Shown one piece after another: positions 1 to 5,978 of a DNA stretch of 64,000 bases. How positions within the stretch are numbered: position 1 is the stretch's first letter; the number at the start of each line of letters is the position of its first letter. The stretch is from JBGNFV01 sp049645705 (GTDB lineage: Bacteria; Bacteroidota; Bacteroidia; Cytophagales; Cyclobacteriaceae). Both the position numbers and the translations under genes were made by a program. Where the stretch lies: positions 1 through 64,000 of the forward strand of contig JBARUK010000068.1 of NCBI GenBank assembly GCA_049645705.1. The letters run 5' to 3'. Under the pieces are notes generated by a model. It saw nothing but the letters and a program-made list of their open reading frames with translations. It was not told where the DNA came from and ran no database searches.

Positions 1-1422
1 AAGAGCCGCAAGCGGCTAACCAGTACACTGGTACTATTTACCAAGTGGGACAGGTTCAGCCGAAACGCCGGAGATGCCTACATGATGATAAGCAAGCTCA
101 GAAGGTTAGGCGTAGAACCGCAGGCCATAGAGCAGCCGCTGGACCTGAACATCCCGGAAAACAAAATGATGCTTGCCTTTTACCTTGCAGCCCCGGAAGT
201 GGAAAACGACCGCAGGGCAATAAATATCATACAAGGTATGCGAAGGGCCAAGAAGGAAGGCAGGTATACCAGAAGTGCCCCCCGAGGCTATATAAATACA
301 CGAGATAATAATAATAACAAGATCATAGCTCCGAAAGAACCGGATGCCACCATCATAAAATGGATATTTGAAACTATAGTAGAAGGGCTTTACAGTGGCG
401 AACAGGTATTCAACATAGCCCGAAAGGAAAAAGGGTTTAAGGCCAGTAAAAACGCCTTTTATCTACTGGTAAGAAACCAACTTTACTGCGGTAAGATATT
501 CGTACCTGCCTATAAAGATGAAGAGGCCGTTTGGGTAAAAGGCCAGCATCAGCCTTTGATCTCCCAGGCACTATTTAATGAAGTGCAGGATATATTAGAT
601 GGTCGAATAAAGCGCCGTAAGACTAAGAAAGTAAGCCCGGATAGGTTACCCCTGGTAGGCTTTATAGATTGTCCCAGATGCTCACGAAAGCTCACCGGGA
701 GTGCCTCAAAAGGCCGCATTAAATACTACTACTATTATCATTGTTGTTCTAAGTGCGGAGCCAGATATAAAAGTGAGTTGATAAATAAGGCCTTTGAAAA
801 GGAGCTTAAAAGATTCAGCATCCATCCGGCTATGGCAGAGATCTTTAAAAGTGTAGTGATAGAAGCCTATACCGAGAAAATAAAAGCCAGTACCGACGGT
901 AGAACAGAACTTATCAAACAGATTGAAGAAGAGAACGAAAAGCTGAGTAAAGCACGCAGGCTTTTGCTTGAAGATGCGATTGACAGGGAGGATTACAAAA
1001 TTCTGAAAGTAGAGTGTAACCAAAAGCTGGAAGACCTGGAAAGCCGCCTTGCCTGCTACAAAGTGAAAGAGAAGAAAACCCTAAAACCCCAACTGGAAAA
1101 AGCCCTTGAAATAGCCCTAAACATACAAAATCTATACAAAGAGGCCAATTTGGAAAAAAAGCGAAAACTGATTGGTTCGATCTACCCTGAAAATCTGGTG
1201 TTTGAGGATAACGGTTTTCGAACCGGTAGAATAAATGAACTGTTTATGCTTCTATTCGCTCTAAACAGCGATTTTAGGGCAAAAAATAACGGTACGAAGC
1301 ATCAAAATGAGGCTTCGTACCGTAAAGTGGAGTCTAAGGGATTCGAACCCATGACCTCTGCCCTGTCAAGGCAGCGCTCTAAACCAACTGAGCTAAGACT
1401 CCGGGATTTTTGGAAACAATAG
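1..1422 (+). CDS. Large serine recombinase, 5' end outside window
   Basis: Site-specific DNA recombinase of the large serine family. The frame is open from base 1, and the codons before the first in-window ATG (base 82) encode KWDRFSRNAGDAY, the end of the resolvase catalytic domain, so the gene starts upstream and only about 473 residues are visible. Next come the recombinase domain (RRAKKEGRYTRSAPRGY), a zinc-ribbon region (CPRCSRKLTG, then CCSKCGARY) and a coiled coil of about 100 residues rich in Glu and Lys. The last 30 or so residues (GFEPMTSALSRQRSKPTEL) are antisense translation of the tRNA-Val gene at 1328-1402, a tail well known for recombinases inserted at tRNA genes. It probably inserted an element lying to the left of this window. 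Confidence 0.93.
   Translation, partial: KSRKRLTSTLVLFTKWDRFSRNAGDAYMMISKLRRLGVEPQAIEQPLDLNIPENKMMLAFYLAAPEVENDRRAINIIQGMRRAKKEGRYTRSAPRGYINTRDNNNNKIIAPKEPDATIIKWIFETIVEGLYSGEQVFNIARKEKGFKASKNAFYLLVRNQLYCGKIFVPAYKDEEAVWVKGQHQPLISQALFNEVQDILDGRIKRRKTKKVSPDRLPLVGFIDCPRCSRKLTGSASKGRIKYYYYYHCCSKCGARYKSELINKAFEKELKRFSIHPAMAEIFKSVVIEAYTEKIKASTDGRTELIKQIEEENEKLSKARRLLLEDAIDREDYKILKVECNQKLEDLESRLACYKVKEKKTLKPQLEKALEIALNIQNLYKEANLEKKRKLIGSIYPENLVFEDNGFRTGRINELFMLLFALNSDFRAKNNGTKHQNEASYRKVESKGFEPMTSALSRQRSKPTELRLRDFWKQ
1283..1321 (-). terminator. Intrinsic terminator of tRNA-Val
   Basis: A perfect 10-bp inverted repeat (GGTACGAAGC at 1291-1300, GCTTCGTACC at 1312-1321) is followed on the minus strand by a T-rich run. 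It sits directly downstream of the tRNA and inside the recombinase reading frame. Confidence 0.75.
1328..1402 (-). tRNA. tRNA-Val (anticodon GAC)
   Basis: Read on the minus strand, the gene has a 7-bp acceptor stem (GGAGTCT/AGACTCC), a D arm, an anticodon stem CTGCC/GGCAG enclosing the loop TTGACAG (anticodon GAC, Val), a 5-nt variable loop and a T loop TTCGAAT. CCA is not encoded. The T stem has one T-T mismatch. The 3' half faces the recombinase, making this the likely attachment site of the element to the left. Confidence 0.93.
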
Positions 1423-1454
1423 ACTGCAAAAGTAATCAGCAGAAGGTAAATCCC

Positions 1455-2144
1455 TTAGCCTTTGGCTGGTTTTTTTTCTACATTCAGCAGGTTCATCACC
1501 ATATATTCGAGGTATCCGGCTACGGCTTCGTTGCCCTCGCGGTCTACCTTGAGCTCAGTAAGCGCAGGCAAGTGGTGCGAGAAGAATATCTGCTGGTGGG
1601 CAGACTCGATCATAGTACTGGTCATGGCCCTCGGATAGGCAAAGTCGGGGTTTACGTCTGTGACTATAGCGGCAATCTTGTTGCAGAGTGACTTATAGCT
1701 CTTGAAGAAGCCCTCCTTATTATCTTTATCCACCCCCTTGGTCAGGTAGCTTTTACTGCTTTCAGAAACTACTATGCGGTGCAGGGCCGTCTCGTCTATA
1801 TGGGAGAACTGGGGGTCGAAGCTGCTGCTCTCTGCCAGTACGCGCAGGGCGATCTTTAGCCGCTTCTCTGCATCATCTATGTTATGAGTCTGGTAGTCTA
1901 CCTGGTACTCGAGCCAGCTCCAGTACCAGCTTACCATATAGGTGAGCAGCTTGTGCTTATTTTCGAAGTACCGGTACACGGAGGCTTCTGTGCTGGCAAT
2001 CTCTTTGGCCAGTTTTTTAAAGGTAAATTGCTCGAAGCCAATGCGGTCTATCAGTTTGATGCCGTGGTCCACAATACGCCTGCCCAGCTCAGTATCTTCA
2101 GGATTCTTCAGATACAACTTTTCATTCACTCTGATCTGGATCAT
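1455..2144 (-). CDS. TetR-family transcriptional regulator
   Basis: DNA-binding regulator of about 229 residues. The N-terminal helix-turn-helix is clear (FTFKKLAKEIASTEASVYRYF, residues about 40-60), followed by NKHKLLTYMVSWYWSWLEYQ and a helical ligand-binding half without a recognisable ligand signature. The ATG at 2144 (MIQIRVNEKL) is preferred; an ATG five codons upstream at 2159 is possible. No obvious target sits beside it: upstream, on the same strand, is a small membrane protein separated by a terminator, and downstream is the tRNA. The repressor role is inferred from the family. Confidence 0.85.
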   Translation of the reverse strand: MIQIRVNEKLYLKNPEDTELGRRIVDHGIKLIDRIGFEQFTFKKLAKEIASTEASVYRYFENKHKLLTYMVSWYWSWLEYQVDYQTHNIDDAEKRLKIALRVLAESSSFDPQFSHIDETALHRIVVSESSKSYLTKGVDKDNKEGFFKSYKSLCNKIAAIVTDVNPDFAYPRAMTSTMIESAHQQIFFSHHLPALTELKVDREGNEAVAGYLEYMVMNLLNVEKKPAKG

Positions 2145-2265
2145 GGCAAACCCACCCATAATATCTGCGGTTTATGTATAGCAATTGTATTAGCTTCAAA
2201 AGTAAAGCTATTACTAGATGTACGCAGTGGGAAGAAATTAAGTTTTTATTTTAGCAGGAAAGGCA

Positions 2266-2290
2266 TAAAAAAAGCGGTCGGAGACCGCTT
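2266..2290 (-). terminator. Intrinsic terminator of the small membrane protein gene
   Basis: AAGCGGTC (2272-2279), loop GGA, GACCGCTT (2283-2290), then a run of T on the minus strand. It immediately follows the stop codon of the gene at 2293-2532. Confidence 0.8.
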
Positions 2291-2292
2291 GT

Positions 2293-2532
2293 TCAGTAAA
2301 GGTTTTCTGTTTCCTCAAATTTGAGTACGGAACCACCCGGCCCCGATGAACCCGGCCAGCATACACCTGGCGGCAGATCTATCTTGGGTGTATTTTCTAT
2401 TTCCAGGCCACCGTCATCTCCGTCGTCCGGCGGTAGTTTTATGTTTTTCTTCTTTAGCAACTTTACCATAAGGTATACCATGATCACATAAACCACCCCG
2501 CATAAAAAAATATTTATCATGTAACTCTCCAT
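2293..2532 (-). CDS. Small single-span membrane protein, unknown function
   Basis: A 79-residue protein with one hydrophobic segment (residues about 5-26), a basic stop-transfer stretch (KLLKKKN), an acidic linker (PPDDGDDGG) and a Pro/Gly-rich tail (IDLPPGVCWPG, SSGPGG). The arrangement suggests an inner-membrane anchor with a short soluble tail. The gene is followed by a good terminator on its own strand and is divergent from the K+ channel gene, which argues that it is real. I do not recognise a family. A second in-frame ATG lies four codons in (2520). Confidence 0.6.
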   Translation of the reverse strand: MESYMINIFLCGVVYVIMVYLMVKLLKKKNIKLPPDDGDDGGLEIENTPKIDLPPGVCWPGSSGPGGSVLKFEETENLY

Positions 2533-2758
2533 GGATTGATACCGAAAAAATTTCTAGTACTCTTTTAACCCCGGCAGGGGTCGAATGTTTCAGGACTTTT
2601 GCCACACCCGGCGGAGATATTCTCTATAGCGGGCTTACGTATTGAGAACGTTCTTTCTATGTTTCACCTGGCCAACTTGCCGTAAGAAACCCGCCTTGCC
2701 AGCTTGTTTTTGGGTTTTTATAAGTATACTAGAGGTTCCATTTAACCGATGAGTTCCT

Positions 2759-3796
2759 TTGCTGAAGGCATTTCTATACGATAAAAACTTTCGCCGGCTG
2801 AGCTATGCTATGCTCCTTTTGCTCTTTAGTATAGCTACGGGCACCATAGGCTTCTATTCTATAGAGGACTACTCGCCGGTAGAGGCTATCTACATGTCTA
2901 TGCTTACGCTGTCTACGGTAGGATTTAACGAGGTGCGCCCGCTAAGCCAGACGGGGCAGATCTTTACCAGCGTATACATATTGATGAATATCATCATCTT
3001 TGCCTTTGCGGTGTCAGTTATAGCCACTTTTATATTTGAGGGGGAGCTTCAGAAGATCTTTAAAAATATTCTTAGCGATAAAAAGGTGAAACAACTACAG
3101 GACCATATAATAGTGTGCGGACTGGGCCGCAACGGGCTAAAGGCCTGCGAAGAACTTAGACGAAGTAAGCAGCCTTTTGTGATAATAGAACATGACGAGG
3201 AGGCCCTGGAGCGGATCATGGTTCAGGAAAACCTCCCCTACCTGATAGGCGATGCTACCTCTGACGAAATACTGAAATCTGCCGGTATAGAAAAGGCCAA
3301 ATGCATCATTACTACACTATCTAAGGACGCAGACAATGTGTTTATCTCCCTTACGGCACGCGAACTCAATCCGTCTATCTACATCATCTCACGGTCATCG
3401 GAAGAGTCATCTGAAAAGAAACTGCTAAGAGCAGGGGCGGACCGCGTGGTAATGCCGGATGCGCTGGGGGGCATACATATGGCCCAACTGGTGACTAAGC
3501 CCTACGTAATAGAGTTTCTGGACCTGCTAAGCGGTATAGGGGCGCATACCGAAAAGCTGATGCTGGAGGAGGTAAGCTTTCATAACCTCCACCGCAACTT
3601 CAGAAATAAGTCTATAAGCGAACTGGACGTGCGGAAAGATACCGGGGCCACGATCATTGCCATAACTGATCGCAGCCGAAACGGCTTCCAGTTTAACCCG
3701 GCGGGCGATACCTGCATTACGGAGGGTGTGGTACTCATAATCCTCGGTAAGCAGGAAGAGATAGACATGTTTCACCGCAGCTACACCGATAAATAA
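2759..3796 (+). CDS. Two-TM potassium channel with RCK (TrkA-N/TrkA-C) domain
   Basis: A K+ channel of MthK-like design, 345 residues. Two transmembrane helices (about 14-35 and 66-92) flank a pore loop with filter-like sequence STVGFNEV. A Rossmann-type RCK domain follows (IIVCGLGRNGLKACEEL, about 116-132; IIEHDEE; GDATSD), then a TrkA-C part at about 255-340. The filter reads TVGF rather than TVGYGD. The reported start is TTG, because the in-frame stop just upstream (2750-2752) leaves no ATG; an internal ATG at residue 18 would cut the first helix. It likely senses nucleotides or Ca2+ in the cytoplasm. No operon partner. Confidence 0.88.
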   Translation: MLKAFLYDKNFRRLSYAMLLLLFSIATGTIGFYSIEDYSPVEAIYMSMLTLSTVGFNEVRPLSQTGQIFTSVYILMNIIIFAFAVSVIATFIFEGELQKIFKNILSDKKVKQLQDHIIVCGLGRNGLKACEELRRSKQPFVIIEHDEEALERIMVQENLPYLIGDATSDEILKSAGIEKAKCIITTLSKDADNVFISLTARELNPSIYIISRSSEESSEKKLLRAGADRVVMPDALGGIHMAQLVTKPYVIEFLDLLSGIGAHTEKLMLEEVSFHNLHRNFRNKSISELDVRKDTGATIIAITDRSRNGFQFNPAGDTCITEGVVLIILGKQEEIDMFHRSYTDK

Positions 3797-3802
3797 GCCA
3801 AA

Positions 3803-3849
3803 TTCTCATTTTGCTATACCCTTCGTCATATTATTATCATATTGATAAG
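3803..3849 (+). promoter_or_regulatory. Paired upstream activator sites, unit 1
   Basis: Site 1 TTCTCATTTTGCTATA (3803-3818) and site 2 TTATCATATTGATAAG (3834-3849), the latter a palindrome. Their starts are 31 bp apart, and site 2 ends 52 bp before the -24 element. The same spacings recur in units 2-4, as expected for binding sites of a sigma-54 activator. Confidence 0.65.
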
Positions 3850-3901
3850 GCGAACCCATGCGAATCCGCCCTCAGGTACATGTGACGGGCTTTTCTGTTT
3901 G

Positions 3902-3917
3902 TGGCACGGGATGTGCA
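3902..3917 (+). promoter_or_regulatory. Sigma-54 (-24/-12) promoter, unit 1
   Basis: TGGCACGGGATGTGCA matches the sigma-54 consensus TGGCACG-N4-TTGCA except for one base, with exact GG-to-GC spacing. The predicted start is near 3928. Confidence 0.8.
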
Positions 3918-3927
3918 ACTATATAGA

Positions 3928-4114
3928 CATATACGGAAGGTATTTTTTCAGAGTCTTATTGATACCCATTTTTTAAACTGTCTGTTTTCATTTTTTTTAG
4001 GAAACGATCCAGGTATCAAAATTTTTTAATATAAAGACAGCCTTCGATTTTTTATGAGTTCGGTTATTTCAGAATGAATTAAGGAGTGTACGTAATGTGC
4101 CTCCTTATTTTTTT
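3928..4114 (+). ncRNA. Candidate sigma-54-dependent structured sRNA, copy 1
   Basis: Predicted transcript of about 187 nt from the sigma-54 start to the end of the terminator T-run. Visible pairings are P1 GAAGG/CCTTC (3936-3940, 4041-4045), P2 TTGATACC/GGTATCAA (3959-3966, 4012-4019), P3 CTGTC/GACAG (3978-3982, 4036-4040) and P4 GTTTTC/GGAAAC (3984-3989, 4000-4005). P2 and P3 interleave, forming an H-type pseudoknot closed by P1. The terminator is AAGGAG/CTCCTT (4081-4086, 4101-4106) with inner GTAC/GTGC, then A and eight T. The stretch GAGTTCGGTTATTT before the terminator is unpaired and conserved in all four copies, a possible target-pairing region. It matches no RNA family that I know. 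Confidence 0.78.
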
Positions 4115-4183
4115 GCCTTTCACTATACCCCTTCTGCCGGACAACTCATGACCACCTAAAAGCAAGATAGACCTGGCTCAAAT

Positions 4184-4230
4184 TTCTCATTTTGTTATAC
4201 CACTCATCACATTATTATCATATTGATAAG
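4184..4230 (+). promoter_or_regulatory. Paired upstream activator sites, unit 2
   Basis: TTCTCATTTTGTTATA (4184-4199) and TTATCATATTGATAAG (4215-4230), with the same 31-bp offset and 52-bp distance to the promoter as unit 1. Confidence 0.65.
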
Positions 4231-4282
4231 GCGAACTCATGCGAATCCGCTCTCAGGTACATGTGACGGGCTTTTCTGTTTG

Positions 4283-4298
4283 TGGCACGGGATGTGCA
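4283..4298 (+). promoter_or_regulatory. Sigma-54 (-24/-12) promoter, unit 2
   Basis: TGGCACGGGATGTGCA, identical to unit 1. Predicted start near 4309. Confidence 0.8.
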
Positions 4299-4308
4299 AG
4301 TATATAGA

Positions 4309-4497
4309 CATATACGGAAGGTATTTTTCAGAGTCTTATTGATACTCATTTTTTAAACTGTCTGCTTTCATTTTTTTATTAGGAGGCAATCCAGGTATCA
4401 AAATTTTTTAATATAAAGACGACCTTCAATTTTTTTATGAGTTCGGTTATTTCAGAATGAATTAAGGAGTGTACATAATGTACCTCCTTATTTTTTT
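4309..4497 (+). ncRNA. Candidate sigma-54-dependent structured sRNA, copy 2
   Basis: About 189 nt. P1, P2 and P4 are kept, with changes that preserve pairing: P2 uses a G-T wobble (TTGATACT/GGTATCAA) and P4 becomes GCTTTC/GGAGGC. P3 is weaker, since the 3' strand reads AAAGACGACC and keeps about four pairs. The terminator is AAGGAG/CTCCTT (4464-4469, 4484-4489) with inner GTAC/GTAC, a change from the G-T pair of copy 1 to a full Watson-Crick pair, followed by a T-run. Confidence 0.78.
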
Positions 4498-4570
4498 GCC
4501 TTTTCAATCCACCTAATGATAAACGCAAGGCGCTTGGCTTAATAAACCAAGGCTTTCATTTCGCATCAGC

Positions 4571-4617
4571 TTCTCATTTTGCTATAGTTTTTGTAAAATA
4601 ATTCTCAAAACGATAAG
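4571..4617 (+). promoter_or_regulatory. Paired upstream activator sites, unit 3
   Basis: TTCTCATTTTGCTATA (4571-4586) and TTCTCAAAACGATAAG (4602-4617). The surrounding DNA has diverged from units 1 and 2, but the sites and both spacings (31 and 52 bp) are kept exactly. Confidence 0.65.
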
Positions 4618-4669
4618 TAATTTTTAAACAAAATGGCTCTGAAGTAGATATAAGCCCTGTTACTATTTA

Positions 4670-4685
4670 TGGCACGGGATATGCA
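4670..4685 (+). promoter_or_regulatory. Sigma-54 (-24/-12) promoter, unit 3
   Basis: TGGCACGGGATATGCA, one base different from units 1, 2 and 4, with all key GG and GC bases kept. Predicted start near 4696. Confidence 0.8.
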
Positions 4686-4695
4686 CCTATTTAGG

Positions 4696-4881
4696 TATAT
4701 ATGGAAGGTATTTTTTCAGAGTCTTATTGATACTCATTTTTTAAACTGTCGCCATCATTTTTTTAGGAGACATTCCAGGTATCAAAATTTTTTAATATAA
4801 AGACAGCCTTCATTTTTTTGAGTTCGGTTATTTTAAGATTAAATCAGGGAGTGCACATCAGGTGTCTCCCTGTTTTTTTTT
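4696..4881 (+). ncRNA. Candidate sigma-54-dependent structured sRNA, copy 3
   Basis: About 186 nt. P1 (GAAGG/CCTTC), P2 (TTGATACT/GGTATCAA) and P3 (CTGTC/GACAG) are all present; P4 is poorly formed here. The terminator stem has changed on both sides to CAGGGAG/CTCCCTG (4845-4851, 4866-4872) with inner GCAC/GTGT, clear compensatory change relative to copies 1 and 2, followed by nine T. Confidence 0.78.
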
Positions 4882-4958
4882 GCCGCCTATAATTTGTTTA
4901 GCAAAAGGATAGCTAGCTACTCACCCGAATCACCTCATGAACTTTCTTGGTCCTAACC

Positions 4959-5005
4959 TTCTCATTTTGCTATACCTTTCATCAATTTATTCTCAAATTG
5001 ATAAG
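4959..5005 (+). promoter_or_regulatory. Paired upstream activator sites, unit 4
   Basis: TTCTCATTTTGCTATA (4959-4974) and TTCTCAAATTGATAAG (4990-5005), again 31 bp start to start and 52 bp before the promoter. Confidence 0.65.
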
Positions 5006-5057
5006 TAAATTTTAAACAAAACTGCTTTAAAGCAGATACAGGCATTATTCCTGTTTA

Positions 5058-5073
5058 TGGCACGGGATGTGCA
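5058..5073 (+). promoter_or_regulatory. Sigma-54 (-24/-12) promoter, unit 4
   Basis: TGGCACGGGATGTGCA, identical to units 1 and 2. Predicted start near 5084. Confidence 0.8.
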
Positions 5074-5083
5074 ATAATAGAGA

Positions 5084-5272
5084 CATATACGGAAGGTATT
5101 TTTTTCAGAGTCTTATTGATACCCATTTTTTAAACTGTCTGCTTTATTTTTTTATTAGGAAGCAATCCAGGTATCAAAATTTTTTAATATAAAGACAGCC
5201 TTCGATTTTTTATGAGTTCGGTTATTTTAAAATCAATTAGGGAGTGTACGTAAGTGCCTCCCTATTTTTTTT
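5084..5272 (+). ncRNA. Candidate sigma-54-dependent structured sRNA, copy 4
   Basis: About 189 nt with P1, P2 (TTGATACC/GGTATCAA), P3 (CTGTC/GACAG) and a shortened P4 (GCTTT/GGAAGC). The terminator stem is TAGGGAG/CTCCCTA (5238-5244, 5258-5264), a third version of the same helix with both strands changed, then eight T that end in the stop codon of the convergent DUF554 gene. The hairpin could therefore terminate both transcripts. Confidence 0.78.
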
Positions 5273-5969
5273 ATCCTACAAATAAATGCGAAAGCAAAAC
5301 TATGACAACAAGGGCGGGGAGCAGATTAGTTACTTTTACTTCTTTGATCTCCAGCAGATTGAGCCCCAGCCCCAGGATCATAACCCCACCGGCCGCTGAA
5401 ACCTGGGCAATGACAGCCTCAGGTAGTATGGGCTCCAGAAAGCCTGCCGTGAGAGTGAGTGAGCCCTGTATAATAAAAAGGGGGATGGCCGAAAACAGAA
5501 CACCTATACCGTAGCTGGAAGCAAGAATAACGGATGTGAAGCCATCCAGTACGGACTTGGTATAGAGCAGGCTACGATCTCCGCTAAGCCCCTCTTCCAG
5601 TGAGCCTATGATGGCCAGGGATCCGGCACAGTAGAGTAATGTAGCAGTAACCAGGCCGTCAGTAAAATGCGCGTCGCCCCGGCCGGTGCGCTTCTTAATG
5701 ATGTCACCGAGCCTCCTGAGACGCTCATCCAGCCGCATCCATTCGCCGAGCCATGCCCCGGTGAGCAGACTGACGATAAGGATCAGTATATCCACGGCCT
5801 TCAGGGCCATTTGCATGCCAATAACGAGGGTACATAGCCCGATGGCCTGAAAAGCAATGCGCCTGAATCTTTCGGGAAACCTGCCGTGAAGCAGCAAACC
5901 GACTATACTTCCGCCTATCACAGCAATCATGTTGACCAATGATCCCAAAGGCCAGGTAAAATCAGGCAT
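5271..5969 (-). CDS. DUF554 family membrane protein
   Basis: A 232-residue, very hydrophobic protein with about six to seven membrane segments. The start (MPDFTWPLGSLVNMIAVIGGSIVG), the centre (LLYCAGSLAIIGSLEEGLSGD) and the pattern of Gly-rich helices match DUF554 (YdfK-like) proteins, whose function is not established. It begins 9 bp after the feoB stop on the same strand and is probably co-transcribed with feoAB, which hints at a link to metal or ion transport; that link is inference. Its stop codon overlaps the T-run of the last sRNA copy coming from the other direction. Confidence 0.85.
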   Translation of the reverse strand: MPDFTWPLGSLVNMIAVIGGSIVGLLLHGRFPERFRRIAFQAIGLCTLVIGMQMALKAVDILILIVSLLTGAWLGEWMRLDERLRRLGDIIKKRTGRGDAHFTDGLVTATLLYCAGSLAIIGSLEEGLSGDRSLLYTKSVLDGFTSVILASSYGIGVLFSAIPLFIIQGSLTLTAGFLEPILPEAVIAQVSAAGGVMILGLGLNLLEIKEVKVTNLLPALVVIVLLSHLFVG

Positions 5970-5978
5970 ACCTGCGGG

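Larger units (their letters stand above)
3799..5272 (+). repeat. Four-copy tandem array of sigma-54 RNA units
   Basis: About 1.47 kb without a protein gene, made of four direct repeats of 370-390 bp starting near 3803, 4184, 4571 and 4959. Units 1 and 2 are most alike; units 3 and 4 share a diverged upstream part. Each unit has, in order, two activator-like sites, a -24/-12 promoter, a conserved transcribed region and a terminator hairpin. The sequence between units is not conserved. Confidence 0.93.

Noticed and set aside
706..1023. A 105-codon minus-strand frame inside the recombinase
   Set aside because: Entirely antisense to a convincing conserved gene.
4054..4077. Short ATG frame (MSSVISE) inside the sRNA copies as a leader peptide
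   Set aside because: Present in copies 1 and 2, altered in copy 4 and without an ATG in copy 3, while the RNA helices are kept.
3799..5272. CRISPR array or insertion-sequence repeats as an explanation for the tandem units
   Set aside because: Units are about 390 bp with imperfect conservation and no short repeat-spacer pattern, no transposase frame and no terminal inverted repeats; each carries its own promoter and terminator.
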